Origin: Candidatus Peregrinibacteria bacterium
GTDB taxonomy: Bacteria > Patescibacteriota > Gracilibacteria > UBA1369 > JABINC01
Direction: 5' to 3'
Assembly: GCA_030700255.1 (NCBI GenBank)
Contig: JAUYJN010000032.1
Coordinates: 1 to 60,260 of the forward strand
Length of the DNA: 60,260 nt
In this document: one piece after another, positions 36,501-44,667 of the stretch
Layout of the letters: each line of letters begins with the position of its first letter
Position numbering within the stretch: the first letter of the stretch is position 1
Notes under the pieces: generated by a model
The model's database searches: none
What the model saw: the letters and a program-made list of their open reading frames with translations, nothing else
Told to the model about the DNA's origin: nothing
Made by a program: the position numbers and the translations under genes

Positions 36501-36582
36501 CAGCAGAAACAAGACCAAGAAAAATAGTCGCAATTATAATCACGTACGTAAACCGATAATTTTTTAACAAAAAGTGCCACAT
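33505..36582 (-). CDS. RND-family efflux transporter permease
   Basis: The 1025-residue product has the RND plan of twelve membrane helices and two large extracytoplasmic loops. The signature of helix 4 reads LILALGILVDSAIVLVE with Asp400, so one of the two aspartates of AcrB-type proton relays is Ser here. Helix 10 reads GIVALSGIVVNNAILLID, with Asn where AcrB has Lys. Such variants occur in HAE1-like pumps of diverse bacteria. It lies 10 bases after its adaptor gene. No outer-membrane TolC gene is in the window. The substrate is unknown. Confidence 0.93.
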   Translation of the reverse strand: MWHFLLKNYRFTYVIIIATIFLGLVSAVKIPKESTPEIKVPVGTVMTFLNGANAEDTEKLITNEIEDKIGSLDEIDTYTSVSAEGISLLTVTFDAKSNITERIQALKDAVDEARPKLPSEAEAPVVKQIRFDDQPIIVISLAADVHPRALKEIAEEVQQKIERIPGISEATISGAYDRETQVILDESKLTLYGLSAQSVIQTLARQNSTLPGGTLEYNGVRYPVRFNGDIEDPSQVEWIPISSYDGSTVYIKDIATVIDTTKKQSTKSRVSIDGAAPQRAITINVKKRVGGDVVRITDQVKTEIDNMKNEELKGVTVFYSLETAARINEDLQRLSISGLETVIVVTLILVFILGFKPAILTGLSIPLSFLITIGALSYMGLTINFLSLFSLILALGILVDSAIVLVEGIHSRIENGEVPYEAAEKTITQFTSPITSGVMTTIAAMVPMLFASGMIGEFIKHIPITVSLVLVSSLFVSLGILPTIASHMLHKKPGVNKHKKDYFEILSEKYSHTIEIFLGDRRKKIMMSVVLILAFCFSLSLPAFGVLKVAMFPQADSDSLFFDIETPVGTTLEYTDEFMIQVENLLLKDDRIESFASNTGRGFSMDVTSVVAGETPNLGYIIAELKSDRTEFSLEISDELKKELDKLKGGTIMITQEDKGPPAGAPIALKFKGDDMKELERLVAGAEKILKSIPGTTSIRSSSQDTELNFVVRFRPEIAAEFGLTASDVASFLRTALHGVEATTIKTPKEDIGVLVKMNLNTDGQFVDPNLTHTATIDALKSLQISTHKGMVPLQSLVDFDVQGGQGSVIHEDGKRTVQATAYTQKGVIAQTIIDELESRLDELNMQEGYAMTYGGETEDIQESFADMFRALFIGIFLIAAILVLQFNSFRQPIFVLMTVPLAITGILPGLAIMRLPLSFTAFVGIVALSGIVVNNAILLIDRINENRLNGIEKTQAIIEATSARFRPIILTTITTVAGILPLALSDITWGPLGFSIIFGLTFSTVLTLFVIPMLYNKFAEEEIF
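34587..34605. repeat. GC-rich perfect hairpin inside the RND gene
   Basis: GGGCCCCC (34587-34594) and GGGGGCCC (34598-34605) form a perfect 8-bp stem with loop GCA. It encodes GPPAGAP in the pump. It belongs to a set of similar hairpins in this window. Confidence 0.8.
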
Positions 36583-36592
36583 AAAAATCTTG

Positions 36593-38437
36593 TTATTGAA
36601 CTTTCACAACTTCGCCATTTTGGATCCCACGAGCATCTTCGATAATACGAGTACTATCATCAAGCCCTGACCTAATTTCAATATTATCACTATAAGTATT
36701 TCCAAGTATTACACTAACTTCATGAGCAACTGAGCCCTCATCAATTGTAAGTACATAAGATTCAGTTCCTTTGAACTTCACAGCCGTTAATGGGATTTGA
36801 ATCGAATCAGAAATTCGTGCAAATTTAACTCTAACATTAGTACCAATCGTAAGTTTTTTTGTTATTTCACTCGGCTGAATAGTAACCTTCATTTTCTTTG
36901 TAATAGGATCAAGTGAAGGTGCAATCTCTGTTATAGCTCCACTCGTATATCCATGAGGAGTTTCTATTTCAACGGTATCACCAATATTCACAAACTCACG
37001 TTCTTCATTTGAAATATAAGTTACAATTTCCAAACTTCCCGCATTGACCAATGTTGCAATGACACCTCCAATATTTACATAATCACCAACCTCAATAAAT
37101 GTATTTATAACCCTCCCCCTAAAAGGAGCTCTTATCACCGCCTTATCCTTATCAAGTTTTGCATTTTCAAGAGATGCATTCATCTGCGAAATCATACCTT
37201 GCTGCGCACGCACATCTTCAGGGCGCGCTCCAGTTCTTGCAATTTGTAATTGTAAATTCAATTGATCTATCAATGACTTTTGAATAGCTAAATCTTCTTT
37301 TGTCGCACCAGTTTGTTTGATTTTCAATTCTTGCTGCAAACTTCCGAGACGACTTTCTAGTTCATGCATCCCCGCTTCCGCATTTACGACAGACAAATCG
37401 GAATTCAAAGTATGAGTTATTGAAGCCTGTTTTTGATTATTAATTTGATTCAAAACACTTTCGACTTCCGCCTGGGCAGCGAGTACACTTTGCTTATAAC
37501 CAGATAATTCAGATGGGGATATACTCCTATTTCCTAGATGCCCAACAGCATTGTCCAAGACATAAAACGTAACTTCAATATATGTCTGAATTGTCTTTAT
37601 ATATTCCTCAGCTTGATTGAGTTCAGTTTCCAAGTTAGAAGGGATCGCATATGGATTATTCAAACCTTCAGCTAAATTATTTAATTCATTTTCTGCAAAA
37701 AAAGCATCGATACATTTCGTACCTTGATCATCAGATTTAGATGCAGTCGAAATAAAATTATATCTACAGTCCGCAGCATTATTTCCTTCCAATGTAATAC
37801 CTTGTAAATAAACACTCATAACTTTGTTCGCAATAGTACTAGCTGATTCAATTACATATATCGTATTACTACGAATAGTTTTTTTATCTTGTTGGTTTTT
37901 CTCTTTCGTTTTAGCCAAAATAACTTCTGCATCAGAAAGACTTTTTTGAGTATTTTCAATATTGATTTTCGTAGCTGTTACTTCCTCTTCACGCGCGCCT
38001 TTTTGCAATTGATAAAGTCTCTGCTGTGCAGAACTTAATTGCAATTCAATAATCTGCAAATCCTCCGCGCGCGCCCCACTAGTCATAGAAGCTAAATTCG
38101 CTTGAGCGGACCGGAGAGCCCCCTCTGCTTGTTGCACCCTAGTATTGAGCTGATCATTATCAAAACTTGCAATCACCTGTCCAACCTCCAATTGATCGCC
38201 AACATTAACATTCAATTCAACGATCCGACCACCAACTTCAGCGCGAACATCTATTTGCTCAGTTGAATTAACTTGCCCAATAAGCTTATAAACGCTGGAA
38301 TTATTTTTAAATTCTAAAGCTTCCGTCACTTTCACCTCTTTAACAGAAGGCGCCTCCACGGGGGCTTCAGCTTCTTTTGGCGCAAAAGTTATGGCCAGAA
38401 TAACAATCAAAATAATTGCAAATAATATTTTTTTCAC
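36593..38437 (-). CDS. RND efflux periplasmic-adaptor-type subunit (HlyD/MFP family)
   Basis: The 614-residue product starts with an uncleaved-looking membrane anchor (MKKILFAIILIVILAITFA). It has the split biotinyl-lipoyl domain (VRAEVGGRIVELNVNVGDQL and RAPFRGRVINTFIEVGDYVN), long coiled coils between them, and beta-barrel and membrane-proximal domains after. The coiled-coil part is longer than usual and contains repeated GARxED motifs (SGARAEDLQ, KGAREEEVT, TGARPEDVR and TGATKEDLA), each opening a helix. It feeds the RND pump downstream. In a cell with one membrane the adaptor would act on the outer face or in the wall. Confidence 0.9.
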   Translation of the reverse strand: MKKILFAIILIVILAITFAPKEAEAPVEAPSVKEVKVTEALEFKNNSSVYKLIGQVNSTEQIDVRAEVGGRIVELNVNVGDQLEVGQVIASFDNDQLNTRVQQAEGALRSAQANLASMTSGARAEDLQIIELQLSSAQQRLYQLQKGAREEEVTATKINIENTQKSLSDAEVILAKTKEKNQQDKKTIRSNTIYVIESASTIANKVMSVYLQGITLEGNNAADCRYNFISTASKSDDQGTKCIDAFFAENELNNLAEGLNNPYAIPSNLETELNQAEEYIKTIQTYIEVTFYVLDNAVGHLGNRSISPSELSGYKQSVLAAQAEVESVLNQINNQKQASITHTLNSDLSVVNAEAGMHELESRLGSLQQELKIKQTGATKEDLAIQKSLIDQLNLQLQIARTGARPEDVRAQQGMISQMNASLENAKLDKDKAVIRAPFRGRVINTFIEVGDYVNIGGVIATLVNAGSLEIVTYISNEEREFVNIGDTVEIETPHGYTSGAITEIAPSLDPITKKMKVTIQPSEITKKLTIGTNVRVKFARISDSIQIPLTAVKFKGTESYVLTIDEGSVAHEVSVILGNTYSDNIEIRSGLDDSTRIIEDARGIQNGEVVKVQ

Positions 38438-38505
38438 AAGGTTTGATTAAAAGAGGGTATTAAACCCTATTTTACATGGAAAATCAACCCTCAAAAGCTC
38501 AGGAA

Positions 38506-38727
38506 CTACTTCTTTGCAAAGAATTTATGGAACACTCCACCAAGTAGGTAAAAAGCCGAGAAAAAACCGACCCCTCCAAGTAAGTAAGCGATAAAAAAGT
38601 CTACCGTATTGAACATCAACATGTCGCCAATACCCATGTAAGCCCTAACAAGGAAGTATAGCAAAAATGCGATGGCCAAAACTGACAACATACGTGACAA
38701 GAACTGCATAAGTTTCTTATTGTACAT
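38506..38727 (-). CDS. Small membrane protein with two helices
   Basis: The 73-residue product has two hydrophobic helices (LSVLAIAFLLYFLVRAYMG and DFFIAYLLGGVGFFSAFYLL) and ends in a basic tail (HKFFAKK), which should face the cytoplasm. No family is recognised. It lies 68 bases upstream of the adaptor-RND pair on the same strand, so it may be a small pump accessory, though that is only position. Confidence 0.6.
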   Translation of the reverse strand: MYNKKLMQFLSRMLSVLAIAFLLYFLVRAYMGIGDMLMFNTVDFFIAYLLGGVGFFSAFYLLGGVFHKFFAKK

Positions 38728-38839
38728 AAAAATTTTATTAAGAAATATAATTGTATCAGAATATTTTTACCAAAAAACCCTCCTTTACTCAAGAGAAGCT
38801 ATTATATAAAGTGAACACAGAAAGCTTTTACAAAAAATA

Positions 38840-39637
38840 ATGTTAAATTTTGCAAAACGTATAGCGCTGGAAGCCGGAGATATAGTAAAAAAATATTACT
38901 ATTCAGATCATCTGGTTATCGAAAATAAATCTGAAAAAGATTTGGTAACAGAGGCTGACAAAGCTTGTGAGAAATTTCTCGTTGAAGCGATCAACAAAGA
39001 ATTTATGGGCCATGGCATACTCGGTGAAGAAGGTTTTTCGAACGACAATACCAAGGACTACACTTGGATCATCGACCCTATAGACGGAACTTCAAACTTC
39101 GCACACAGATTACCTATTTTTGCGATCTCAATCGGACTTGAAAATAAAAATAAGGAAATAATTCTTGGCATCGTATACAATCCAATCTCTGGAGAATTTT
39201 TCTCAGCGGAAAAAGGCAAAGGCGCATATCTGGAAATCATAGGGGCAAACGGAATCAACATGGAACCGAAAAAACTTCAAGTTTCAAAAGAAACCAAACT
39301 TTCAAAATCCCTACTCGCAACCGGATTTCATCCGGCATTTCCTAAAATGATGAAAAGAAATTTTAAATATTTCGAAGAACTTCAGATGGCATCTCACACT
39401 ATCCGCAGACTCGGGGCTGCAAGTATCGACCTGGCTTACACAGCCGCCGGGTATTTCGAAGGATACTGGGAACTCAAACTCAAGCCATGGGATATGGCGG
39501 CGGGAGTATTACTTGTCACCGAAGCTGGCGGCAAAGTCTCTACCCTGGATAACTCGGATTTCTCAATCTACGATCCGGAAATCCTCGCCACAAATGGACT
39601 CATCCACGAAGAAATCCTTACCTACTTCAAGCAATAG
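38840..39637 (+). CDS. Inositol monophosphatase family protein
   Basis: The 265-residue product carries both family motifs, WIIDPIDGTSNFAHRLP and KPWDMAAGVLLVTEAGGK, plus the metal-binding GEEGFS. All metal ligands are present, so it is probably active. Members hydrolyse inositol phosphates, 3'-phosphoadenosine phosphates, or fructose bisphosphate. The sequence does not separate these, although SuhB-like inositol monophosphatase is nearest by motif. Confidence 0.9.
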   Translation: MLNFAKRIALEAGDIVKKYYYSDHLVIENKSEKDLVTEADKACEKFLVEAINKEFMGHGILGEEGFSNDNTKDYTWIIDPIDGTSNFAHRLPIFAISIGLENKNKEIILGIVYNPISGEFFSAEKGKGAYLEIIGANGINMEPKKLQVSKETKLSKSLLATGFHPAFPKMMKRNFKYFEELQMASHTIRRLGAASIDLAYTAAGYFEGYWELKLKPWDMAAGVLLVTEAGGKVSTLDNSDFSIYDPEILATNGLIHEEILTYFKQ

Positions 39638-39669
39638 GTGCTTCAACATAAAGGCTTAAATTGTCGATG

Positions 39670-40320
39670 CTAAAGCCTCAAGCTTTCAATAGCTGCCACT
39701 CTATCCTCCGCGCCAAATATATAGCTACCGGCAACAAAAACATTCGCTCCAGCATCGCGAGCAAGCTTAATGGTTTCAGCGTTAATACCTCCGTCAACTT
39801 CTATATCAAGATTCGGAGCCATCTCTCGCAATTTTCGAATTTTTGGAATAACATCTTCTATAAAACTTTGGCCACCAAATCCAGGGTGTACAGTCATAAG
39901 TAAAACCTGATCTACATCACTCAAATATTCCTCAATCCCATCAAGCGGAGTTTCGGGATTATATACAATTTCCACTTTTGCACCGAGTTCCTTAATTTGA
40001 CGAATGGTCGCACCCAAGTCTTCACAAGCCTCGACCTGCACTCCAATAATCGGCGCATGCTCATTACCGGATTTTTTCACAGCTTCCACAAAAGCCTCAA
40101 CATATTTTTCCGGATTCTCAATCATCAGATGAATATCCAATGGTAAGTTTGACTTAATACTTTTTACAACAGCCGGACCAATAGTAAGGTTTGGTACAAA
40201 ATGTCCATCCATAACATCCACATGAATCAAATCCACGAACGGCTCAACTTCTGCAATTTCCTCATTCAATTTTCCAAAGTCCGATGACAATATTGACGGT
40301 GCAATTTTTATTTCAAGCAT
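39670..40320 (-). CDS. rpe: Ribulose-phosphate 3-epimerase
   Basis: The 216-residue barrel enzyme interconverts ribulose 5-phosphate and xylulose 5-phosphate. It shows IAPSILSSDFGKLNEEI, the metal-site strand LIHVDVMDGHFVPNLTIGP, MTVHPGFGGQSFI and EVDGGI, all intact. Together with rpiB and prs it forms a local pentose-phosphate to PRPP group. Confidence 0.95.
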   Translation of the reverse strand: MLEIKIAPSILSSDFGKLNEEIAEVEPFVDLIHVDVMDGHFVPNLTIGPAVVKSIKSNLPLDIHLMIENPEKYVEAFVEAVKKSGNEHAPIIGVQVEACEDLGATIRQIKELGAKVEIVYNPETPLDGIEEYLSDVDQVLLMTVHPGFGGQSFIEDVIPKIRKLREMAPNLDIEVDGGINAETIKLARDAGANVFVAGSYIFGAEDRVAAIESLRL

Positions 40321-40390
40321 TTTTAAATTAAAAAAGAATAATTCATAAATATTTTAACACTAAACAAATAAGAAGAATAGTTTTTCACCA

Positions 40391-40418
40391 TTGACATAAA
40401 TTCTAAGAAGCATAAATT
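40391..40418 (+). promoter_or_regulatory. Promoter of the PfkB-family kinase gene
   Basis: TTGACA (40391-40396) and TAAATT (40413-40418) are 16 bases apart. The predicted start near 40425 leaves a short AT-rich leader of about 16 bases before the ATG at 40441. The -35 region CCATTGACAT is shared with the V-ATPase promoter. Confidence 0.55.
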
Positions 40419-40440
40419 TGTAAAAGGATAAATATTTCAC

Positions 40441-41730
40441 ATGAACGTATTTGATCGAAATAAAATCTCAGCTTTAACAGCCGGTAACGGTGCTGTTCTT
40501 GATATTTCAAGGTATGCAATTGAAGGCCCGGGGCGAGATATGGTGGAGGAAGGTTTTAAACGAGCGAGCAGTGGTGAGAAGCATGGCTTACAGATAGCAA
40601 TAAAAGCTTTAACCGAAGGTGGTGATAGAGTGATACTCAATGTTGACTCAGGGGCGGAGTCTAAAGAAATTGAAACTGGAAGGAGTAATTTACACTTAGG
40701 TGGTAACGCAGTTAATACGGGGATAGCTATAGATGAAGTTACTCGATCAATGACAGGCCAAAAAAATATTTCAATATATGGCCCATTATCTAATTTAATG
40801 CATGATTTGATGCGAGACCTGGTACGTATTCCAATAATCAACACATTGTCTTCAAAGCAGGAGAGATGCGCTATGCCAAGTAGAGTAAATATCGTACATC
40901 AAGAAAAAGAAATATATGTAGGTAGCCGACCTGATTTTACCGGCAGAATGGATACGGATCTACAATTTTTAAAACGAGAAGGAGTACTCATGCCCATGAG
41001 TAATGGGGATTTCTTACTTTCTTCTTGTATAAATTCGCCTTTATTTTGGAGGAAAATGGAGATGTATTTAAAACAAAATCCATCAGCAACACTTTATTTC
41101 CAACCTGGTAGTGTGCACTTAAGCAAAATAGCAGAAGGTGCGGCGTATCTACCGAAGCACTTATTGGATGCTGGCAGAGTAAGCATATTATTAAATCTTA
41201 ATGAAGTAAAAGGCTTTCATGATCATTTAAGATCAAATGACATAGAAAGCCATGATGAGGATGCCGCTAAAATAAAAATAGCTGAACAATTAATTGGTGA
41301 GAATAATAGACTTACAGAGGTCACATTTATGTTAGTTCGTTTGGGTATAAAAGATTTTACAATCACAAGTGGTCCGGGGAAAATACTTAACTACACGACT
41401 GAACCAGGTCGGGCCGGCGCTGTCTCTATGACAAGCCCAACGTCAAGAATTTTTAACGTGGATTTTCTACGTTCAATTGGAATAGATGTGCCATCTGAGA
41501 ACGTCTTGTCGACTGGCTGCGGAGACACATTCACAGGTGCATTTATAGCACTATCAAAAATATACCCTAAAGCAAACAAGGGTAAATTACTCCAAGCCGC
41601 CAGTTTATTTGCAGCAATACAAACCCACAATCCAGGTTCAAACCTTAGCAATCTGAAACTAAATGACGCAGTAAAGCAAGGAGTAGTTAACATACTTGGC
41701 CCAGTAGAGTCAAAAGATATAGCTGCATAA
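40441..41730 (+). CDS. PfkB-family carbohydrate kinase
   Basis: The 429-residue product keeps the two PfkB marks: a glycine-rich N-terminal motif LHLGGNAVNTGIAI and the catalytic STGCGDTFTGAFIALS, where GCGD replaces the usual GAGD anion hole but keeps the catalytic Asp. It is about 100 residues longer than ribokinases, with an N-terminal extension before the first motif. The substrate is likely a sugar or nucleoside. Position between rpe and rpiB suggests a pentose or hexose phosphate role, but this is inference. Confidence 0.8.
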   Translation: MNVFDRNKISALTAGNGAVLDISRYAIEGPGRDMVEEGFKRASSGEKHGLQIAIKALTEGGDRVILNVDSGAESKEIETGRSNLHLGGNAVNTGIAIDEVTRSMTGQKNISIYGPLSNLMHDLMRDLVRIPIINTLSSKQERCAMPSRVNIVHQEKEIYVGSRPDFTGRMDTDLQFLKREGVLMPMSNGDFLLSSCINSPLFWRKMEMYLKQNPSATLYFQPGSVHLSKIAEGAAYLPKHLLDAGRVSILLNLNEVKGFHDHLRSNDIESHDEDAAKIKIAEQLIGENNRLTEVTFMLVRLGIKDFTITSGPGKILNYTTEPGRAGAVSMTSPTSRIFNVDFLRSIGIDVPSENVLSTGCGDTFTGAFIALSKIYPKANKGKLLQAASLFAAIQTHNPGSNLSNLKLNDAVKQGVVNILGPVESKDIAA

Positions 41731-41751
41731 AAAGATCAACATTTAGAATCC

Positions 41752-42204
41752 CTACGTCTCAATACCTACATTTCCATCTATCATATCAACTCTTTTTTGG
41801 TGCCTTTCTTCGGTTGAAAATTCTGTAGTCAAAAATGTTTCAACAATTTTTTTGGCAGTCTCAAGGTCGGTAAAACGTGAACCAAGACATACTATATTTG
41901 CATCGTTATGTTCACGAGAAGCTTTTGCTCTCTCTGGAGTATCGGCAAGTGCCGCCCTAACATTACGCATTTTGTTTGCAGCCATGCACATACCTTCACC
42001 TGAACCGCATACTAGAATTCCACGAGAACCTTCATTTTCAAAAACCTTCTCTGCAACTTCACGACCAATAACCGGGTAATCAACCGGATCAGTACTAAAA
42101 GTTCCAAGGTCGATTACCGAATGATCAGTTGTTTCTTTAAGCCAAGCCTGAAGGGCTTCTTTCATTTCATAACCGGCGTGATCCGCTCCAAGATAAATAT
42201 GCAT
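41752..42204 (-). CDS. rpiB: Ribose-5-phosphate isomerase B
   Basis: The 150-residue product has the RpiB/LacAB start IYLGADHAGYEMKEALQAWL, the active-site strand ILVCGSGEGMCMAANKMRNV, and the closing HNDANIVCLGSRF. The frequent GTG of the active loop is GSGEG here, a variant known in several lineages. It converts ribulose 5-phosphate to ribose 5-phosphate, the substrate of Prs encoded just upstream. Confidence 0.94.
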   Translation of the reverse strand: MHIYLGADHAGYEMKEALQAWLKETTDHSVIDLGTFSTDPVDYPVIGREVAEKVFENEGSRGILVCGSGEGMCMAANKMRNVRAALADTPERAKASREHNDANIVCLGSRFTDLETAKKIVETFLTTEFSTEERHQKRVDMIDGNVGIET

Positions 42205-42232
42205 TATTCTAATAGTTAAGTAATATATAAAA

Positions 42233-43195
42233 TTAACCCGTCTTCATAATATCAGTCAAAGATTTTGCGTCATGTACACTCTCTATAATATCAGCAAGCA
42301 AAGGTGCGATGGAAAGAACTGTCAAAGAATCAAAATGTTTTTCTTTTGTAAGAGGAATAGAATCCGTAACGGTGACTTCTTTGAACCCCGCCCAAAAAAG
42401 CCTCTCTATTGCAGGGCCGGAAAATACAGGATGAGTAGCGATCAAGTATACGTCAGGATTTGCACCGGCGGCATCGAGGGCTGCTTTTGCAGCAGTTACT
42501 GAGCCGGCTGTATCAATCATATCATCATACAATACGCATGTTCTTCCACTTACGTTTCCAACTACCCCCATAACTTCAGATTTGTTATGCTCCGGCCTAT
42601 GTTTATGAACTATCGCAAGCTCAGCTCCAAGTTTATCTGCAAACTTTTTCGCAGCCTTGGCTCCACCGGCATCAGGAGAAACTATAACCAAATCTTTAAG
42701 ATTTTTTTCTTTAAAATATTCAATAAAAATCTTTTCAGAAGACAAATTATCTACGGGAAAATTAAAAAATCCTTGAATTTGATCTGAATGTAAATTCAAT
42801 GTAACTACATGGTCAGCTCCGGCAGTCTCTATAAGGTTTGCCATAAGCTTTGCCGTAATAGGCTCGCGTGGCGAAGCCACGCGATCCTGCCTCGCATATC
42901 CAAAATGAGGCATAACCACATGAATTGTATAGGCAAAAGATCTCTTCAATGCATCCAGCAAAATAAAGAGCTCCATCATATCATGATTCACATTTGAAGT
43001 TGCAGTTGTTATAACAAAAACATCACATCCACGCACAGTCTCAAGCGGTTTATTATAAATTTCTCCACATGCAAAAACGCGATCATCAGTAGGAACCAAC
43101 GGAACATTCAAATGCTCAGCAATCGCTTTAGCTAGTTCGGGGTGCGCCCCTGTAGAAACAAGTCTTAGCGGATGATAATAATTTGCGTTTTCCAT
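42233..43195 (-). CDS. prs: Ribose-phosphate pyrophosphokinase (PRPP synthase)
   Basis: The 320-residue enzyme makes PRPP from ribose 5-phosphate and ATP. It has HPHFGYARQDR-like MPHFGYARQDRVASPREPI, the PRPP loop DDMIDTAGSVTAA, and VIVSPDAGGAKAAKKF. The usual lysine after RQDR is replaced in RVAS, a region whose DNA forms a perfect GC-rich hairpin. PRPP feeds PyrE and nucleotide salvage. It is followed 28 bases later by rpiB. Confidence 0.95.
   Translation of the reverse strand: MENANYYHPLRLVSTGAHPELAKAIAEHLNVPLVPTDDRVFACGEIYNKPLETVRGCDVFVITTATSNVNHDMMELFILLDALKRSFAYTIHVVMPHFGYARQDRVASPREPITAKLMANLIETAGADHVVTLNLHSDQIQGFFNFPVDNLSSEKIFIEYFKEKNLKDLVIVSPDAGGAKAAKKFADKLGAELAIVHKHRPEHNKSEVMGVVGNVSGRTCVLYDDMIDTAGSVTAAKAALDAAGANPDVYLIATHPVFSGPAIERLFWAGFKEVTVTDSIPLTKEKHFDSLTVLSIAPLLADIIESVHDAKSLTDIMKTG
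42864..42884. repeat. GC-rich perfect hairpin inside prs
   Basis: TCGCGTGGC (42864-42872) and GCCACGCGA (42876-42884) form a perfect 9-bp stem with loop GAA. On the coding strand it encodes RVASPRE within a conserved active-site region of PRPP synthase. It belongs to the hairpin set described in the findings. Confidence 0.85.
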
Positions 43196-43278
43196 ATTGT
43201 AACTTTAAGTGCGAACTTAATATAAACGATTTTTACATACAATAAAAGCTTAACAATTATAGCACAAATAACAAGTAT

Positions 43279-43839
43279 TTACCATGTCGATGTCCACTTA
43301 ATACTACAACCCATTGCCGGCTTTTGCTCATTTGATACCTCCTCGCCACTTAATATTGCCTCCAAGGAATCAGCCAATTCATTGCTTTGAGCAGCCCCTG
43401 CGTCCTGCCAATTATCATCAATTCTTCCACGATAAACTAATTTCCTCTCTTTATCATAAACAAAAATGTCAGGAGTACAAACGGCTCGATAAGCTCTAGA
43501 AACACTCTGATCTTCGTCTATCAAATAAGGGAAATTCATGCCAAAAAGCTTCGGCGCTTTCTTCATTTCTTCAAAACTATCATCAGGATAATTCGGATTC
43601 GCTGCATTCGGATTTACCCCAATCAACTGAACGCCTCTACCCTCAAAACGACTCTGAAGCTTATTTAATCTATCCCAAACCGCCTGCACATAAGGGCAAT
43701 GATTACACATAAAAACCATGACCAAAACTTCTTTATCGGCCCAATCACTAAGAGGGTGCTCCACCTCATCAATTCCCATTAAGGAAAAATCGTGAGCACC
43801 ACTCCCAAGTGCAACCATTTCAGATTCAAGTAGAACCAT
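43279..43839 (-). CDS. Thioredoxin-like (AhpC/TSA) family protein
   Basis: The 186-residue product has a thioredoxin-like fold with the redox motif CNHCPYV, followed by GVQLIGVNPNAANPNYPDDS, the loop FPYLIDEDQSVSRAYRAVCTPDIFVYD with the cis-proline, and RGRIDDNWQ. This CNHCPYV subfamily is widespread and usually called thioredoxin family protein or redoxin. No signal peptide is seen, so it should be cytoplasmic. A Met at residue 8 is a possible alternative start. It follows the membrane-protein gene after 2 bases. Confidence 0.88.
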   Translation of the reverse strand: MVLLESEMVALGSGAHDFSLMGIDEVEHPLSDWADKEVLVMVFMCNHCPYVQAVWDRLNKLQSRFEGRGVQLIGVNPNAANPNYPDDSFEEMKKAPKLFGMNFPYLIDEDQSVSRAYRAVCTPDIFVYDKERKLVYRGRIDDNWQDAGAAQSNELADSLEAILSGEEVSNEQKPAMGCSIKWTSTW

Positions 43840-43841
43840 AA

Positions 43842-44657
43842 TTATTTAACTTTATTCGCAGTCTCTAACTCCTTAAAAAGCAAATACCAATAAGGGTAAA
43901 TAAAACACATCACCAAGAATCCCATCACAAACACATAAAAAAGATAAGCGACAATAGCAAGCCCTGAGCCTGCAAAAACACCTTTGAATTGCTGCTCGGT
44001 AAGCTGAATCTGTTCGTCATGCCCTCGCAATCCTTCTACGTCAGGCTCAATATTGCTCAAAGTCTGTTTTACGTTAGGCTCTAACTTAGCTTGAAAAATC
44101 TGCGCAGGTAAAAACAAAATCACTACAATTACCATGACGACAAAAGCCCTACCAACTATCATCCAAAAATGCCCTTTCGCCACTTGCTTACTATATTTCA
44201 TAGATTCGAAAATCTTTTTATCACGCAAGAACGCTGCAAAGAAACAAAAACTAAACCATACCAAGAACAGAACGCCCGGCACTATTAATATGCCACCTAG
44301 TAAAACCGCAGCCATAAAAACAAAAGTAAGTACTGTCTTTTTCCAGAAATTCCCCTTTGAATCTTTCCAAATTTTATATGCATCAGCAACCCCCTTATCC
44401 ACAGGCTCGAGTGCCTTTATCAAGGCAACTTTATATTGAACGTTAACAACGACCAAATAAATTATCATAGCAAAAACCAAAAGCGTAAAAATAAACATAA
44501 AAACAGTTGGATGTGGAAGTATCGTTCCAACAAGCATTAAAAGAAGCCCCCCTGCTAAATAAGCAAGAAACATAAGTGTCAGTTTGAGATAAACAGGGAT
44601 CGTTTTTTTACCCATTTCAAAAGATTGGGACAGGTGCTGAGAAACTGTAAATGCCAT
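43842..44657 (-). CDS. Multi-pass membrane protein
   Basis: The 271-residue product has about six membrane helices in a pattern similar to the membrane domain of glycerophosphodiester phosphodiesterases and related DUF975-like proteins: KKTIPVYLKLTLMFLAYLAG, a long second helix, GGILIVPGVLFLVWFSFCFF, and a final pair. The sequence SMKYSKQVAKGHFWMIVGRA between helices is typical of that class. No catalytic residues are visible. It is co-oriented with the Nudix and thioredoxin-like genes. Confidence 0.75.
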   Translation of the reverse strand: MAFTVSQHLSQSFEMGKKTIPVYLKLTLMFLAYLAGGLLLMLVGTILPHPTVFMFIFTLLVFAMIIYLVVVNVQYKVALIKALEPVDKGVADAYKIWKDSKGNFWKKTVLTFVFMAAVLLGGILIVPGVLFLVWFSFCFFAAFLRDKKIFESMKYSKQVAKGHFWMIVGRAFVVMVIVVILFLPAQIFQAKLEPNVKQTLSNIEPDVEGLRGHDEQIQLTEQQFKGVFAGSGLAIVAYLFYVFVMGFLVMCFIYPYWYLLFKELETANKVK

Positions 44658-44667
44658 AGTAAGTGAG

